Source: Solobacterium sp.
GTDB lineage: Bacteria; Bacillota_I; Bacilli_A; Erysipelotrichales; Erysipelotrichaceae
Assembly: GCA_017539385.1 (NCBI GenBank)
Contig: JAFYHC010000015.1
Span: 1-48,895, forward strand
DNA: 48,895 nucleotides
Direction of reading: 5' to 3'
The position numbers were made by a program, and so were the translations under genes. Position 1 is the stretch's first letter, and each line of letters opens with the position of its first letter. Shown here one piece after another: positions 14,889 through 24,100 of this stretch. The notes beneath the pieces were generated by a model, which was not told the origin of the DNA, did not search any database, and saw only the letters and a program-made list of their open reading frames with translations.

Positions 14889-15809
14889 ATGGAAAAGTAT
14901 ATCGTCATTGATATTGCACGCAGTCACGCTTCCTATGCGATCGTGACGGATGAGCTGGACTTTCTGGAAAAAGGAAGAGTGCAGACAGATATCAATACAA
15001 AAGAAGAACTGTTCGGACCGCTCAGTGAGCTGATCAACCGCTACAAAGGCGAGATCTGCGGCGTATCCATTACCATGCCGGGCGTCATTGACCGTGAAAA
15101 AGGCTATGCCTACAGCGGCGGCGTATACGGCTGGGTGCGGAATATGGACTATGCCGGCGAACTGGAAAAGCGCGTTGGTCTGCCGGTGGTGATATGCAAC
15201 GATGCCAAGGCAGCGTGCATGGCAGAACTGGGATACGGCAATCTGAAAGGCATCCGCAACGGACTCATGGTCATGATCCTGAATACCGGCATCGGCGGAG
15301 CCGTCGTATGTGATGGAAAACTGTTGAACGGCGAACATTTTGCGGCAGGGGAATTCTCCTACATGCGCGGTGACTACAAAGAGCGCGACGGTGTCAATGA
15401 CATGTTCGCACTGGCCAATAACCTGGATGGTCTTTCCCGCTGCATCGAAGAAGAATCCGGCAAGAAAAACATGAATGCCATGAGAATCTTTGCCAAGCTG
15501 CAGATGGGGGATGAAGCAGTCCTTGCCGGTGTGCGCAAGTACTGCAATATGCTGGCAACGTATATCTACAATATGCAGTGCATCGTCGATTCCAAACGCG
15601 TCGTCATCGGCGGCAGTATCGCGGATGAAAAGATGATCATCGACCTGATCCGGGAAGCAGTCGACCGCAAATTCGATACATTCCAGTATCAGAATATCTT
15701 CAAGCCGGAGATCAAGGAGTGCTGCTTCCATTCCAATGCCCGCATGTATGGTGCAGTGTACAACTACCGGGAAGTCATGAAGCAGAGAAAAGCAAAGGAG
15801 TCAGAATGA
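14889..15809 (+). CDS. ROK family protein with degenerate phosphate loop
   Basis: A 306-residue ROK protein, paralogous to its neighbour. The N-terminal phosphate-1 loop, normally DxGGT, reads DIARSHASYAIV, so the Gly-Gly-Thr is lost. The catalytic Asp (VICNDAKAACMAE) and the second loop (LNTGIGGAVVCDGKLLNG) remain. It may be a poor or inactive kinase acting as a partner or sensor for the intact paralog (inference). The ATG at 14889 has GGAGAG five bases upstream; a GTG two codons earlier overlaps the previous stop and is a possible alternative. Its stop overlaps the HAD start as ATGA. Confidence 0.82.
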   Translation: MEKYIVIDIARSHASYAIVTDELDFLEKGRVQTDINTKEELFGPLSELINRYKGEICGVSITMPGVIDREKGYAYSGGVYGWVRNMDYAGELEKRVGLPVVICNDAKAACMAELGYGNLKGIRNGLMVMILNTGIGGAVVCDGKLLNGEHFAAGEFSYMRGDYKERDGVNDMFALANNLDGLSRCIEEESGKKNMNAMRIFAKLQMGDEAVLAGVRKYCNMLATYIYNMQCIVDSKRVVIGGSIADEKMIIDLIREAVDRKFDTFQYQNIFKPEIKECCFHSNARMYGAVYNYREVMKQRKAKESE

Positions 15810-16456
15810 AAAAAGGAGCCATCTTTGACATGGATGGTCTGATGTTCGATACCGAAGCGATCTGGCAGAAATGCTGGAGCGATATCGCAGATGAACGCAA
15901 GATCGTCCTTGAACCGCAGTTTCGCAAAGATATCTGCGGCACCAGCGGAAAACTGATGAATTCCGTGATCGAGAAATACTATCACGTAGAAGACGGCGCA
16001 CCGATCGCAGCGGACTGCAAGAACCGTGTACATGCCGCTTTGAAAGAACATGTCCCGGAAAAGCCCGGTGTCCATGAGATCCTCTCGTGGCTCCATGATC
16101 AGGGTGTAAAGATCGCAGTGGCCAGTTCCTCCACCCAGGAACAGATCCATAACAACCTGCGCATGACCAATACGGAAAAGTATATCGATGCGGTATTAAG
16201 CGGAACAGAGATCGAACGGGGCAAACCGGCACCGGATCTGTTCCTGAAAGCAGCCGAAAAGATCGGCATCGCTCCGGAAGACTGCTATGTCTTCGAAGAT
16301 GCGTACAACGGTGTACGGGCCGGGGCAGCCAGCGGCGCACGCACGATCATGATTCCGGATACACAGGAACCCGACGACGAAATGTATGAACTGGCATTCG
16401 CCATCTGCGGAAGCCTGCTTGATGCTTTAGAGGAGATACAGGCCGGACGGATCTAG
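15806..16456 (+). CDS. HAD hydrolase, beta-phosphoglucomutase-like
   Basis: A 216-residue HAD subfamily IA protein. Motif I is FDMDGLMFDTE (D nucleophile and D+2), motif II is VASSST, motif III is GKPAPDLF, and motif IV is FEDAYNGVRAG. It could dephosphorylate a sugar phosphate or act as a phosphoglucomutase-type isomerase. The operon with two ROK proteins points to sugar phosphate turnover. ATG 15806 has AAAGGAG five bases upstream and overlaps the previous stop. Confidence 0.85.
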   Translation: MKKGAIFDMDGLMFDTEAIWQKCWSDIADERKIVLEPQFRKDICGTSGKLMNSVIEKYYHVEDGAPIAADCKNRVHAALKEHVPEKPGVHEILSWLHDQGVKIAVASSSTQEQIHNNLRMTNTEKYIDAVLSGTEIERGKPAPDLFLKAAEKIGIAPEDCYVFEDAYNGVRAGAASGARTIMIPDTQEPDDEMYELAFAICGSLLDALEEIQAGRI

Positions 16457-16484
16457 CATGATCCGGACACTCTGTGTCTTTTTT
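16448..16484 (+). terminator. Terminator of the ROK/ROK/HAD operon
   Basis: Two stacked hairpins: CGGATC / GATCCG (16448-16453 with 16460-16465), then GACAC-TCT-GTGTC (16466-16478), followed by six T. Confidence 0.75.
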
Positions 16485-16506
16485 GCGTCTTTTTTTCGGA
16501 TTGGTA

Positions 16507-16537
16507 TTGACTGTGCAGTTGGTACACCCTCTACAGT
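16507..16537 (+). promoter_or_regulatory. MerR-type promoter with 19-bp spacer
   Basis: TTGACT (16507-16512) and TACAGT (16532-16537) are separated by 19 bp. This overlong spacer is the hallmark of promoters activated by MerR-family proteins, which untwist the DNA. It precedes the MerR gene, so autoregulation is likely. Confidence 0.7.
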
Positions 16538-16558
16538 GAGGGCAGAAGAGGTGAAACC

Positions 16559-18088
16559 ATGAGAACAAAAGAACTGGAAGAACAGCTTGGTATCACAAAA
16601 GAGAATCTTCGGTACTATGAAAAGGAAGGCCTGATCACACCGGAAAGAAGCGATAACGGCTACCGGGACTACAGTGAGGAAGATGCAGAGCGTCTTAAGA
16701 AGATCCTTGTCATGCGCAGGCTGGGCATTACGATCGCAGAGATCCGCGATGTGCTGGAAGAAAAGCGTACGCTGCAGGCTGTCCTGTTTGAAACGATGGA
16801 CCGGCTGGACCAGGAGATTTCCTCGATTCAGGAAGCCCGCGTCCTTTGTGCAAAGCTGGCGGAAGAAGATGTCACGATCAAAGAACTGGACGGGGATCTG
16901 TATCTGAAGGAAATCGAAGAAGAACAGGCAAAGGGCGGGCGCTTTGCGGATATTACAAAAGATGTCATTGCCAATTCGAAGGAACTCATCACCGAATCCT
17001 TCGGACATCTGCAGTTCTTCTTTCCGGTATTCAAGCCATTGTTATGGAAACGCAAACGGAAAGGCTCCGGGGTGCTGGCAGCCGTGATGGTCGTATTGTT
17101 TCTGCTTGGCGGCGGTAATGCCTGTGCACGTGCGAGCATGCGCAACAATATGCCGGATCGGCCATACTTCCTGATCGGTGTGCTGACATTTGCACTGATC
17201 TTCGTATTCTGGCTGTTTCTGCGCAATATCATCTGGTATCTCACAAAGAAATATCCCCGCCATGAGCGGGTGATCGCAGTGTGCGGATCGATCCTTTGCG
17301 CATTGCTGTGTCTGGGACTGGACGCAGCGGCGGTATTCCATTGGTCGCATATCCTGATGTTTGCAAAGAATACCGGTACGCCGGTTTTCCGGGATGAAAC
17401 AGCAGAGTTTATCCAGATCAACCGGGATGATGAAATTCCGAATCCTGACAATGACTTCACCATGTCGCATCAAAGCAGGAATTACTATGCCTGTGATCCT
17501 GCCTATATCAAAGCGGTAACCGATGCGATCGCCTCGTGCCGGTCCAGCGGCAGATGGTCAGTTACTGCCAGTGATCTGACCCTGTATCAGACAAACCAGC
17601 TGCTGAAAAAGATCGGAAAGGATCCCGGACATTTCTGGCAGATCCTGTGGTATGGGGGAGATAAAGAAGATAATGGCAGGTATACATTCTTCTATCTCTA
17701 TCAGGATGAACAGATGGGATGGGTGCTGGATGAACCCCAGTACGGTCTGTATCATGCCGGGGATGACCTGGTCTATCTTGTGCAGCATTATCAGGAATAT
17801 ATCGAGATCCAGCCCGGCATTATTGATAGTTTCCGGATGATCTTTGAATACGATCCGAAGAGGATCTGGCCCAACGAAACATATAAAGACGGACGGTTTG
17901 ATACCTACCGGTATCTGATATTGAAAGACAGAACGACCGGCGAAGATGTGACACAGAAATTCATCGATACGTATATGCCTGCCTACAAAGCGCAGGACTG
18001 GGAAACGCTCATCGAGGCAAGAGAAGGCGTACAGGAAAGCTGGCATGAGGAATATGCGCATCCGGAAGATGCCCACTTTGAAAAATAA
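16559..18088 (+). CDS. Membrane-anchored MerR-family regulator with extracytoplasmic domain
   Basis: A 509-residue protein. Residues 1-70 are a MerR winged HTH (LGITKENLRYYEKEGLITPER, GYRDYSEEDAERL, RRLGITIAEI), followed by the dimerisation helix to about 125. Three membrane segments follow (about 170-191, 202-228 and 236-262). The remaining 245 residues would be outside the cell if the N-terminus is cytoplasmic. They show no domain I recognise, but are rich in Tyr, Trp and Asp. Ordinary MerR proteins are 110-280 residues and soluble. This looks like a one-component transmembrane regulator, analogous in layout to CadC/ToxR. Its start has AGAGGTG upstream and a 19-bp-spacer promoter. Confidence 0.85.
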   Translation: MRTKELEEQLGITKENLRYYEKEGLITPERSDNGYRDYSEEDAERLKKILVMRRLGITIAEIRDVLEEKRTLQAVLFETMDRLDQEISSIQEARVLCAKLAEEDVTIKELDGDLYLKEIEEEQAKGGRFADITKDVIANSKELITESFGHLQFFFPVFKPLLWKRKRKGSGVLAAVMVVLFLLGGGNACARASMRNNMPDRPYFLIGVLTFALIFVFWLFLRNIIWYLTKKYPRHERVIAVCGSILCALLCLGLDAAAVFHWSHILMFAKNTGTPVFRDETAEFIQINRDDEIPNPDNDFTMSHQSRNYYACDPAYIKAVTDAIASCRSSGRWSVTASDLTLYQTNQLLKKIGKDPGHFWQILWYGGDKEDNGRYTFFYLYQDEQMGWVLDEPQYGLYHAGDDLVYLVQHYQEYIEIQPGIIDSFRMIFEYDPKRIWPNETYKDGRFDTYRYLILKDRTTGEDVTQKFIDTYMPAYKAQDWETLIEAREGVQESWHEEYAHPEDAHFEK

Positions 18089-18106
18089 AAAGAGCATTAA
18101 GCTCTT
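18081..18106 (-). terminator. Terminator of the first acylphosphatase gene
   Basis: Minus-strand AAGAGC / GCTCTT hairpin (18101-18106 with 18090-18095), followed by TTTTATTTTT. The stem overlaps the stop codon of the gene. Confidence 0.75.
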
Positions 18107-18380
18107 AATAATAGTGATAGCGGAATTTGGTCTCGCCTTCGACAACGGCGGTCGGTTTGACGGAAAGATTATCTACCCGGATGAACCGGTCGCCTTTCTG
18201 CACTTCCGCAAGGAAGGCATCAATGTCTGCGTCTTCTCCCTGTACAAACATCTCAACCATGCCGTTGGACAGGTTGCGCACCGAACCGGTGAGATGATGG
18301 CGCTGGGCATGGATGGTCGCAAAACCGCGGAATCCTACACCCTGCACACGTCCTTCCACGATCACAAGATAACGTTTCAT
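18105..18380 (-). CDS. acyP: Acylphosphatase (first copy)
   Basis: A 91-residue acylphosphatase, which hydrolyses acyl phosphates such as acetyl phosphate or 1,3-bisphosphoglycerate. The signature GRVQGVGFR holds catalytic R18, and N36 is in SVRNLSNGMVE. The start at 18380 has AGGAGG five bases upstream. It is a single-gene unit convergent with the MerR gene. A second acylphosphatase lies at 40256, and two phosphate acyltransferases are also in the window. Confidence 0.93.
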   Translation of the reverse strand: MKRYLVIVEGRVQGVGFRGFATIHAQRHHLTGSVRNLSNGMVEMFVQGEDADIDAFLAEVQKGDRFIRVDNLSVKPTAVVEGETKFRYHYY

Positions 18381-18400
18381 AAGTTCCTCCTGCTACAGGT

Positions 18401-18409
18401 ATTATAGCA
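18401..18409 (-). promoter_or_regulatory. Extended -10 promoter of the first acylphosphatase
   Basis: Minus-strand TGCTATAAT, about 20 bases before the ATG. Confidence 0.55.
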
Positions 18410-18426
18410 ATTTACGCAGGGTGGCG

Positions 18427-18432
18427 TATAAT
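18427..18432 (+). promoter_or_regulatory. -10 box of the S51 peptidase gene
   Basis: Consensus TATAAT 25 bases before the ATG. The -35 region is not convincing. Confidence 0.45.
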
Positions 18433-18457
18433 TGTACTGCCTGTCGAGGTGATATTT

Positions 18458-19165
18458 ATGACAAATATATTGCTGAATGTATCAAATTTCCATGAATCCT
18501 GGGCGTACGAAGCACTCGCTCCGTATCTCAATCCGGACAGTCATGTGCTCATATTGCCGCTGTCCTATCAGGAAGGATGGATCACCGATGCCATGGAATG
18601 GCGTGACCGCTATGGCAAAGGCACAAAACTGTACGAGGAACTGGTGGAACCGTTCTTTATGTACGGTGTCAGGGAACGCAATATCCGCTGGATCAACTAT
18701 TACGAAGATACCCATGCCAGTGCCGTGCGCAAGATCGAAGAAGCCGATGTGCTCTTTTTTACCGGCGGCTATCCGGACTGGATGATGCAGAGACTGTATG
18801 ACCTTGGCATACAGGAAACCATCCGTGCGTATGACGGCATCGTGATGGGAACCAGTGCCGGGGCATTGATCCAGCTGGATGAATTCCATCTGACCCCGGA
18901 AGAAGATTATGAATACCAGTATCAGGAAGGACTTGGTCTGTTATCCGGGTTTGATATCGAAGTGCATTATGAAGATACACCGGAACATATCCTCTCCATG
19001 ATCCGTGCGCTGGAAGATACCGGCAAGACGATCGCCGTTCTGCCCAATAAAGGCGGACTTCTGATCGAAGAGGGACGCTTTGAACTGCTGGGAGAAGCAT
19101 TCTTACTGGATCTTAATGATCTGGATGAGCTGTATCAGGCGTATGATTCTCTGACCGGCTGGTGA
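18458..19165 (+). CDS. Peptidase S51 (dipeptidase E-like)
   Basis: A 235-residue S51 peptidase-like protein. The nucleophile elbow is GTSAGAL with S133, preceded by DVLFFTGGYPDWMM, which matches the conserved GG(N/D)xx block of the family. Family members cleave Asp-X dipeptides or act as cyanophycinases. The ATG at 18458 is chosen because GAGGTGAT lies four bases before it; a GTG three codons upstream sits inside that ribosome site. The last 53 bases overlap the convergent trmO gene. Confidence 0.85.
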   Translation: MTNILLNVSNFHESWAYEALAPYLNPDSHVLILPLSYQEGWITDAMEWRDRYGKGTKLYEELVEPFFMYGVRERNIRWINYYEDTHASAVRKIEEADVLFFTGGYPDWMMQRLYDLGIQETIRAYDGIVMGTSAGALIQLDEFHLTPEEDYEYQYQEGLGLLSGFDIEVHYEDTPEHILSMIRALEDTGKTIAVLPNKGGLLIEEGRFELLGEAFLLDLNDLDELYQAYDSLTGW

Positions 19166-19829
19166 TGGAAATGACTGTGATGGCAGTATCATCTGCCTTA
19201 AAACGCACTTCATAGCTGCCATAGGCAAAGCCATAGATCCTCTCAGGATCATGGTGGAACCCTGGCCGGGGATCCTGGGCAAGGATCTGTGTCAGTTCTG
19301 TACGTATGTTTTCATCAAGAGCAGGTTCTTCCGGAAAGAAGACCTGCTTTTTCTGCATATGCTCTTCCGTAAAGCCGCCGGAAGCCTCGGGTATGCTGTC
19401 GCTGTAGGGAATGTATGGCTTGATATCAAACACCGGTGTTCCGTTTTTCAGATCCGCTCCGGTCACATCAATGACCGTAACGCCATCCTCACTGTATATG
19501 TGCAGTATTTTTACAGCGGAAAGACCAAGGGGATTGGGACGGAAGGGAGAACGGGATACAAAGACACCGATGCGCTGCTTCCCGCCAAGCCGGGGCGGAC
19601 GCACGGTCTTGTTATATCCTTCTTCATAATGATCGCTGAAGCCCCAGATCAGCCACAGATGGCTGAACTGTTCCAGTCCCCGCACCAGTGCCTCGGAAGC
19701 ATATTCCGGTGTGAATACGATCGAAGAAACGACCGCAGGGGCAAGACTGCTCTGACGCGGGATGGCAAAGGCAGTATGATAGCCATTGCGCACATAGGCA
19801 ATGGGCGTGATTGTAATCGTCTGTTTCAT
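19113..19829 (-). CDS. trmO: tRNA (adenine37-N6)-methyltransferase TrmO (TsaA family)
   Basis: A 238-residue TrmO/TsaA protein, which methylates t6A37 of threonine tRNAs with SAM. Conserved blocks are IGVFVSRSPFRPNPLGLSAVK and LKNGTPVFDIKPYIPYSDS. The C-terminal region (DPERIYGFAYGSYEVRF) also fits. The start at 19829 has no Shine-Dalgarno; TATACT lies six bases upstream, indicating a leaderless mRNA. The 3' end overlaps the convergent S51 peptidase gene by 53 bases. Confidence 0.92.
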   Translation of the reverse strand: MKQTITITPIAYVRNGYHTAFAIPRQSSLAPAVVSSIVFTPEYASEALVRGLEQFSHLWLIWGFSDHYEEGYNKTVRPPRLGGKQRIGVFVSRSPFRPNPLGLSAVKILHIYSEDGVTVIDVTGADLKNGTPVFDIKPYIPYSDSIPEASGGFTEEHMQKKQVFFPEEPALDENIRTELTQILAQDPRPGFHHDPERIYGFAYGSYEVRFKADDTAITVISITSRSENHTPDTAHPDH

Positions 19830-19835
19830 GCCGTA

Positions 19836-19841
19836 AGTATA
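19836..19841 (-). promoter_or_regulatory. -10 box of trmO, leaderless
   Basis: Minus-strand TATACT with six bases (TACGGC) before the ATG. A weak TTCGCA lies 16 bases further upstream. Confidence 0.55.
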
Positions 19842-19902
19842 TACGAATTTGAAAACCTGCGAAAATGAAAGCATGTTGCGGATACCGAATACCTGCACAA
19901 TC

Positions 19903-19919
19903 CTGTACAATGGGTACAG
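19903..19919 (+). promoter_or_regulatory. Palindromic operator over the promoter of the second MFS gene
   Basis: CTGTAC-AATGG-GTACAG is a perfect 6-bp inverted repeat with a 5-base centre. It overlaps a TACAAT -10 box (19906-19911) 24 bases before the ATG. A dimeric repressor could block transcription here. Confidence 0.5.
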
Positions 19920-19935
19920 TAAAGGAAGTAGCTTT

Positions 19936-21177
19936 ATGAAGAAATCCGGACTCCAATATCTCTTCGTTATGATCGCCATGTGCGGACTGGTCGGTGCATC
20001 GGTCGGCATCTGCAGCGGCAGTGCCGGTCTGTTCTACAGTTTCATATCCAAAGAACTGCAGCTCTCCAGCGGATCTGTCTCCCTCATGTATACGATCCAG
20101 GCTATGATCGGTGCCGTAGCGGGACTGTTTGTACCGCGCATACTGAAAAAAGAAAAAATGCTCAAGCCGCTGATCTTTGTGGGTGCCGCACTGATGGCAG
20201 GGGGAACGTTTCTGCTGTCACTGGCAGGGAATATCGTGACATTGTATGCCTTCAGCATTCTGCGCGGCATTGGCTCGGGATTAATGAGCTTCGTACTGGC
20301 TACGACCGTCATCAACAACTGGTTCTATGCCCGCAACGGTCTGATGGTATCCATTGCCATGGCATTCAGCGGGATCCCGAATGTTCTTCTGTCGAATATC
20401 TTTACCGGATACATCCAGGCCCATGGATGGCGCAGCGGCTATGTCTTCGTTACCTTCGTGATCCTGGCATTCTGTGTGCCGGCGATCCTTCTGCCGGTGA
20501 CCATGCGTCCCCAGCAGAAAAATCTGACCCCGTACGGCTATGAAGATTATGTCAAATACCGTGAAGCCAACCGCGACAAAGTTGTCGTCGAAGCCGGCAG
20601 AGATCATATTCCGCTCATTTCGCCGCAGATGGCCGCATTGATGCTGTTTACCGTCAATGTATGCATCATCGCCGGCTTCCTGCAGCAGATGCCTAGTTTT
20701 GCCGTATCCATCGGTATGACCGCTGCCATCGGTGCATCCATGGCTTCTGCCGCAAGCCTTGCCAATATTCTTTCCAAGCTCATGTACGGCGTACTGACGG
20801 ACAAGATCGGCCCGCACAAGTCTTCTCTGCTCTGTGCCTTCATCAACCTTGTGTCCATATTTATGCTGCTGTTTATTCATACACCGTTCTCTGTTGTTCT
20901 CAGTGCATTCCTGTACGGCTTCTCGTTTGCCAACAGTGCGACAGCCATGTCTGTACTGACCAGAGAAACATTCGGTATTGAAAACTATACCCGTGTCTAT
21001 CCGCTGATCAGCTTTGCCGGCAGTTCTGCCAATGCGATCGGCGTTACATTGCTGGGCACGGTCTATGACGGAACGAAATCATTTACGGCTGTCTTCCTGC
21101 TTCTGATGATCCTGCAGATCCTTACGATCCTGTACACATTTGGATTATTAAAAACAAAACAGGCCAAAGCAGCGTAA
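19936..21177 (+). CDS. MFS transporter, oxalate/formate antiporter-like
   Basis: A 413-residue protein with 12 predicted helices. The first half (GLVGASVGICSGSAGLFYSFISKEL, FNNW-type block VINNWFYARNGLMVSIAMAF) fits the OFA/monocarboxylate group of MFS carriers, which exchange or import organic anions. The central loop (RPQQKNLTPYGYEDYVKYREANRDK) is cytoplasmic. The start at 19936 has AAAGGAAG upstream. The 3' end is 20 bases before the large secreted protein gene, with no terminator between, so read-through is possible. The substrate is not determined. Confidence 0.83.
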   Translation: MKKSGLQYLFVMIAMCGLVGASVGICSGSAGLFYSFISKELQLSSGSVSLMYTIQAMIGAVAGLFVPRILKKEKMLKPLIFVGAALMAGGTFLLSLAGNIVTLYAFSILRGIGSGLMSFVLATTVINNWFYARNGLMVSIAMAFSGIPNVLLSNIFTGYIQAHGWRSGYVFVTFVILAFCVPAILLPVTMRPQQKNLTPYGYEDYVKYREANRDKVVVEAGRDHIPLISPQMAALMLFTVNVCIIAGFLQQMPSFAVSIGMTAAIGASMASAASLANILSKLMYGVLTDKIGPHKSSLLCAFINLVSIFMLLFIHTPFSVVLSAFLYGFSFANSATAMSVLTRETFGIENYTRVYPLISFAGSSANAIGVTLLGTVYDGTKSFTAVFLLLMILQILTILYTFGLLKTKQAKAA

Positions 21178-21197
21178 AAGCTGCCAAAGGGGGGAAT

Positions 21198-24100
21198 ATG
21201 AAGAAAATGTACAGATGGATCAGGATCCTGACAGCACTGCTGTTATGCATCACCATACTGCCGCAGAAAGTCATGGCGGAAGAAGAACATGTGGATACCT
21301 TTACCTGGTATAACCCGCTCTATTACAGCGGCGAACAGGCAGAATCGCTCAACAGCGGCACGAATGCTGCTTCAATCGATCCTTCCGTCATTACGGAGAT
21401 CCGCAGTCAGCTCAAAGCGCGCAATACGAACTTTACTGTGAATGTCCCGGGCAGCGAGCTTCCCGATGTCAAAGCCTTAATGGAAGAGGCAATGTCACAT
21501 ACCGGTGATCCGATCGAAGGCGATTATCTGAAATGGCAGTATGGCAGCTGGAGATCTTCCACAAGCTATTCAAGATACAGTGACGGCACCATTACCAATA
21601 TACGTGTCACCTTTACGGTCGCATACTATACCGATGCCTCCCAGGAGAAAGAAGTTGATACAGCCGTATCTGCACTTCTTTCGGAATTGGCTCTGGATGG
21701 TGCCAGTGATTATGAAAAAGTCAAAGCGGTCTATAACTGGATGGCAGACAATATTTCCTATGCAATGGATTATCAGACCAACCCGCAGGATATCAATCAT
21801 ACTGCCTATGGCGCAATCATACGCCGTGTATGCGTATGTCAGGGCTATGCCGTCCTGTTCTACCGTCTGATGTGCTCGCTTGGTGTGGACTGCCGCGTGA
21901 TCTCCGGAATCGGCAACGGCGGCAGACATGCCTGGAATATCGTCAAACTGGGAAATCTCTACTACAACCTCGATGTCACATGGGCTTCCACAGCACGCAA
22001 TAAGCCGGAATACTTCCTGCGCGGTACAAAGTATTTCAGTGATCATACCGCAGATGCAGAATATGAAACGGATGAATTCCATGCGGCGTATCCGCTGTCA
22101 GAAGAGGATTATGATCCAAGCACACAGGGTGAACCGATCGAAGTTTCCCAGGTGATCGTGGAACCGGAATATTCCTATGTTACACGCGGAGACAGCATAC
22201 AGCTGAAGGCTTCCGTTCTGCCGGAAGACGCAGAAGATCAGAGCATTATCTGGTCATCAAGTGATAAAACGATTGCCGCTGTGGATCAAAACGGAATGGT
22301 AACAGCACTCAGCAGCGGCATTGCCATCATTACAGCTTCCAGCACCAATGGATACAAGGATACCTGCATGATCATAGTGGTTGTGCCGGTAACCTCCGTA
22401 ACACTGAATAAGAACCATTTATCTTTGCACATTGGTGAACAGGAAACACTGGCCGCGGAAGTACTCCCTGAGGATGCGTCCGATCGATCTGTGACCTGGG
22501 AGTCATCGGATCCATCTGTTGCATCTGTGGATGAGAATGGAACGGTAACTGCACATGCATATGGCACTGCTGATATTACAGCTACTTCCAGTGATGAACA
22601 ATTTTCAGATACATGTACCGTGGAAGTTATTAACAGATCGGCTGAATCTGTTTCATTGAACAAACAGGCAATCACATTGAAGAAGGGTGAACAGGAAACC
22701 CTGATTGCAACGGTATTGCCGCAGGACGCAGATGACAAGACCGTCACATGGACATCCAGTAATGCAACTGTTGCATCTGTCGATTCCAACGGAAAGATTA
22801 CAGCACATCAGAGCGGTACAGCAGTCATTACCGTTAAGACGAATGACGGCGGTTATACAGCAGAATGCACAGTTACAGTCATCACGCCGGTCACCGGTGT
22901 ATCGCTCAATAAGAACAACCTGACACTGCCGGAAGGTGGTACGGAAACACTAACAGCCGCAATTTCACCGGAAGACGCAGACGATCAGACCGTCACATGG
23001 ACATCCAGTGATGCAGCGATTGCTGCAGTAGATAACAATGGCAAAGTCACAGCCATTAAGTCTGGAACAGCAGTCATTACGGTTCAGACGAATGACGGCA
23101 GTTATACAGCAAAGTGCAGCGTAACAGTCACAAAGAAGGAAGAACCGGTGTATGTGTCCAGCGTCACTCTGAACAAGAAGGAACTCACACTCAAAGCCGG
23201 AAAGAGCGAAACCCTTACCGCAACAGTACTTCCGGAAAATGCAGAAGACAAGAGCGTCACATGGACATCCAGTGATGCTGCGATTGCCTCTGTCGATTCC
23301 AATGGCAAGGTCACAGCACAGAAGAGCGGAACAGCAGTCATTACGGTCAAAACCAACGACGGCGGCTATACAGCCGAGTGCAAGGTCACTGTCATCACAC
23401 CAGTCACCGGTGTATCCCTGAATAAGAACACCCTGGCATTATTGGAAGGTGAAACAGAGACATTAACCGCAACGGTTACTCCAGAAAACGCAGATGACAA
23501 GAGCGTGACGTGGTCTTCCAGTGATGCGTCTGTTGCCAAAGTGGATAACGGCAAAGTCACAGCAATTAAAGCCGGCACGACAGTGATCAAAGTGACCACG
23601 AAAGACGGCGGTTATACAGCCGAGTGCAAAGTGACAGTCACAAAGAAGGAAGAAACAGTTCATGTGTCTGGTGTTTCTCTGAACAAAGAAGAACTCACAC
23701 TCAGAGTCGGAAAGAGCGAAACACTGACCGCAGCAGTATTGCCGGAAGACGCAGAAGACAAGAGTGTCACATGGTCTTCCAGTGATCCGTCTGTTGCCAA
23801 AGTAGATGCCAACGGCAAAGTGACAGCAGTCGCAGATACCGGTATCGCGGATCCTGCATCCGCAGTCATCACAGTTACAACAAACGATGGTAAATACACC
23901 GCATCCTGTACCGTAACGGTCGAAGATCCAATCAATGCATTTGTACGCAGACTGTACAGATTATGTTTTAACCGTACAGCGGATCCGGGAGGATTCAGAC
24001 AATGGACAACTGGTCTTCGCACAAAGAAGAATACAGCAGCTGCTACAGTTCAATTCTTCTTTACATCGCAGGAATTCAAAAACCTGAAGCTGAATGATGG

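Noticed and set aside
22140..23926. Regular repeats of about 250 bp that could be mistaken for a CRISPR or satellite array
   Set aside because: They are in frame and encode Big_2 domains. There are no short identical repeats with unique spacers.
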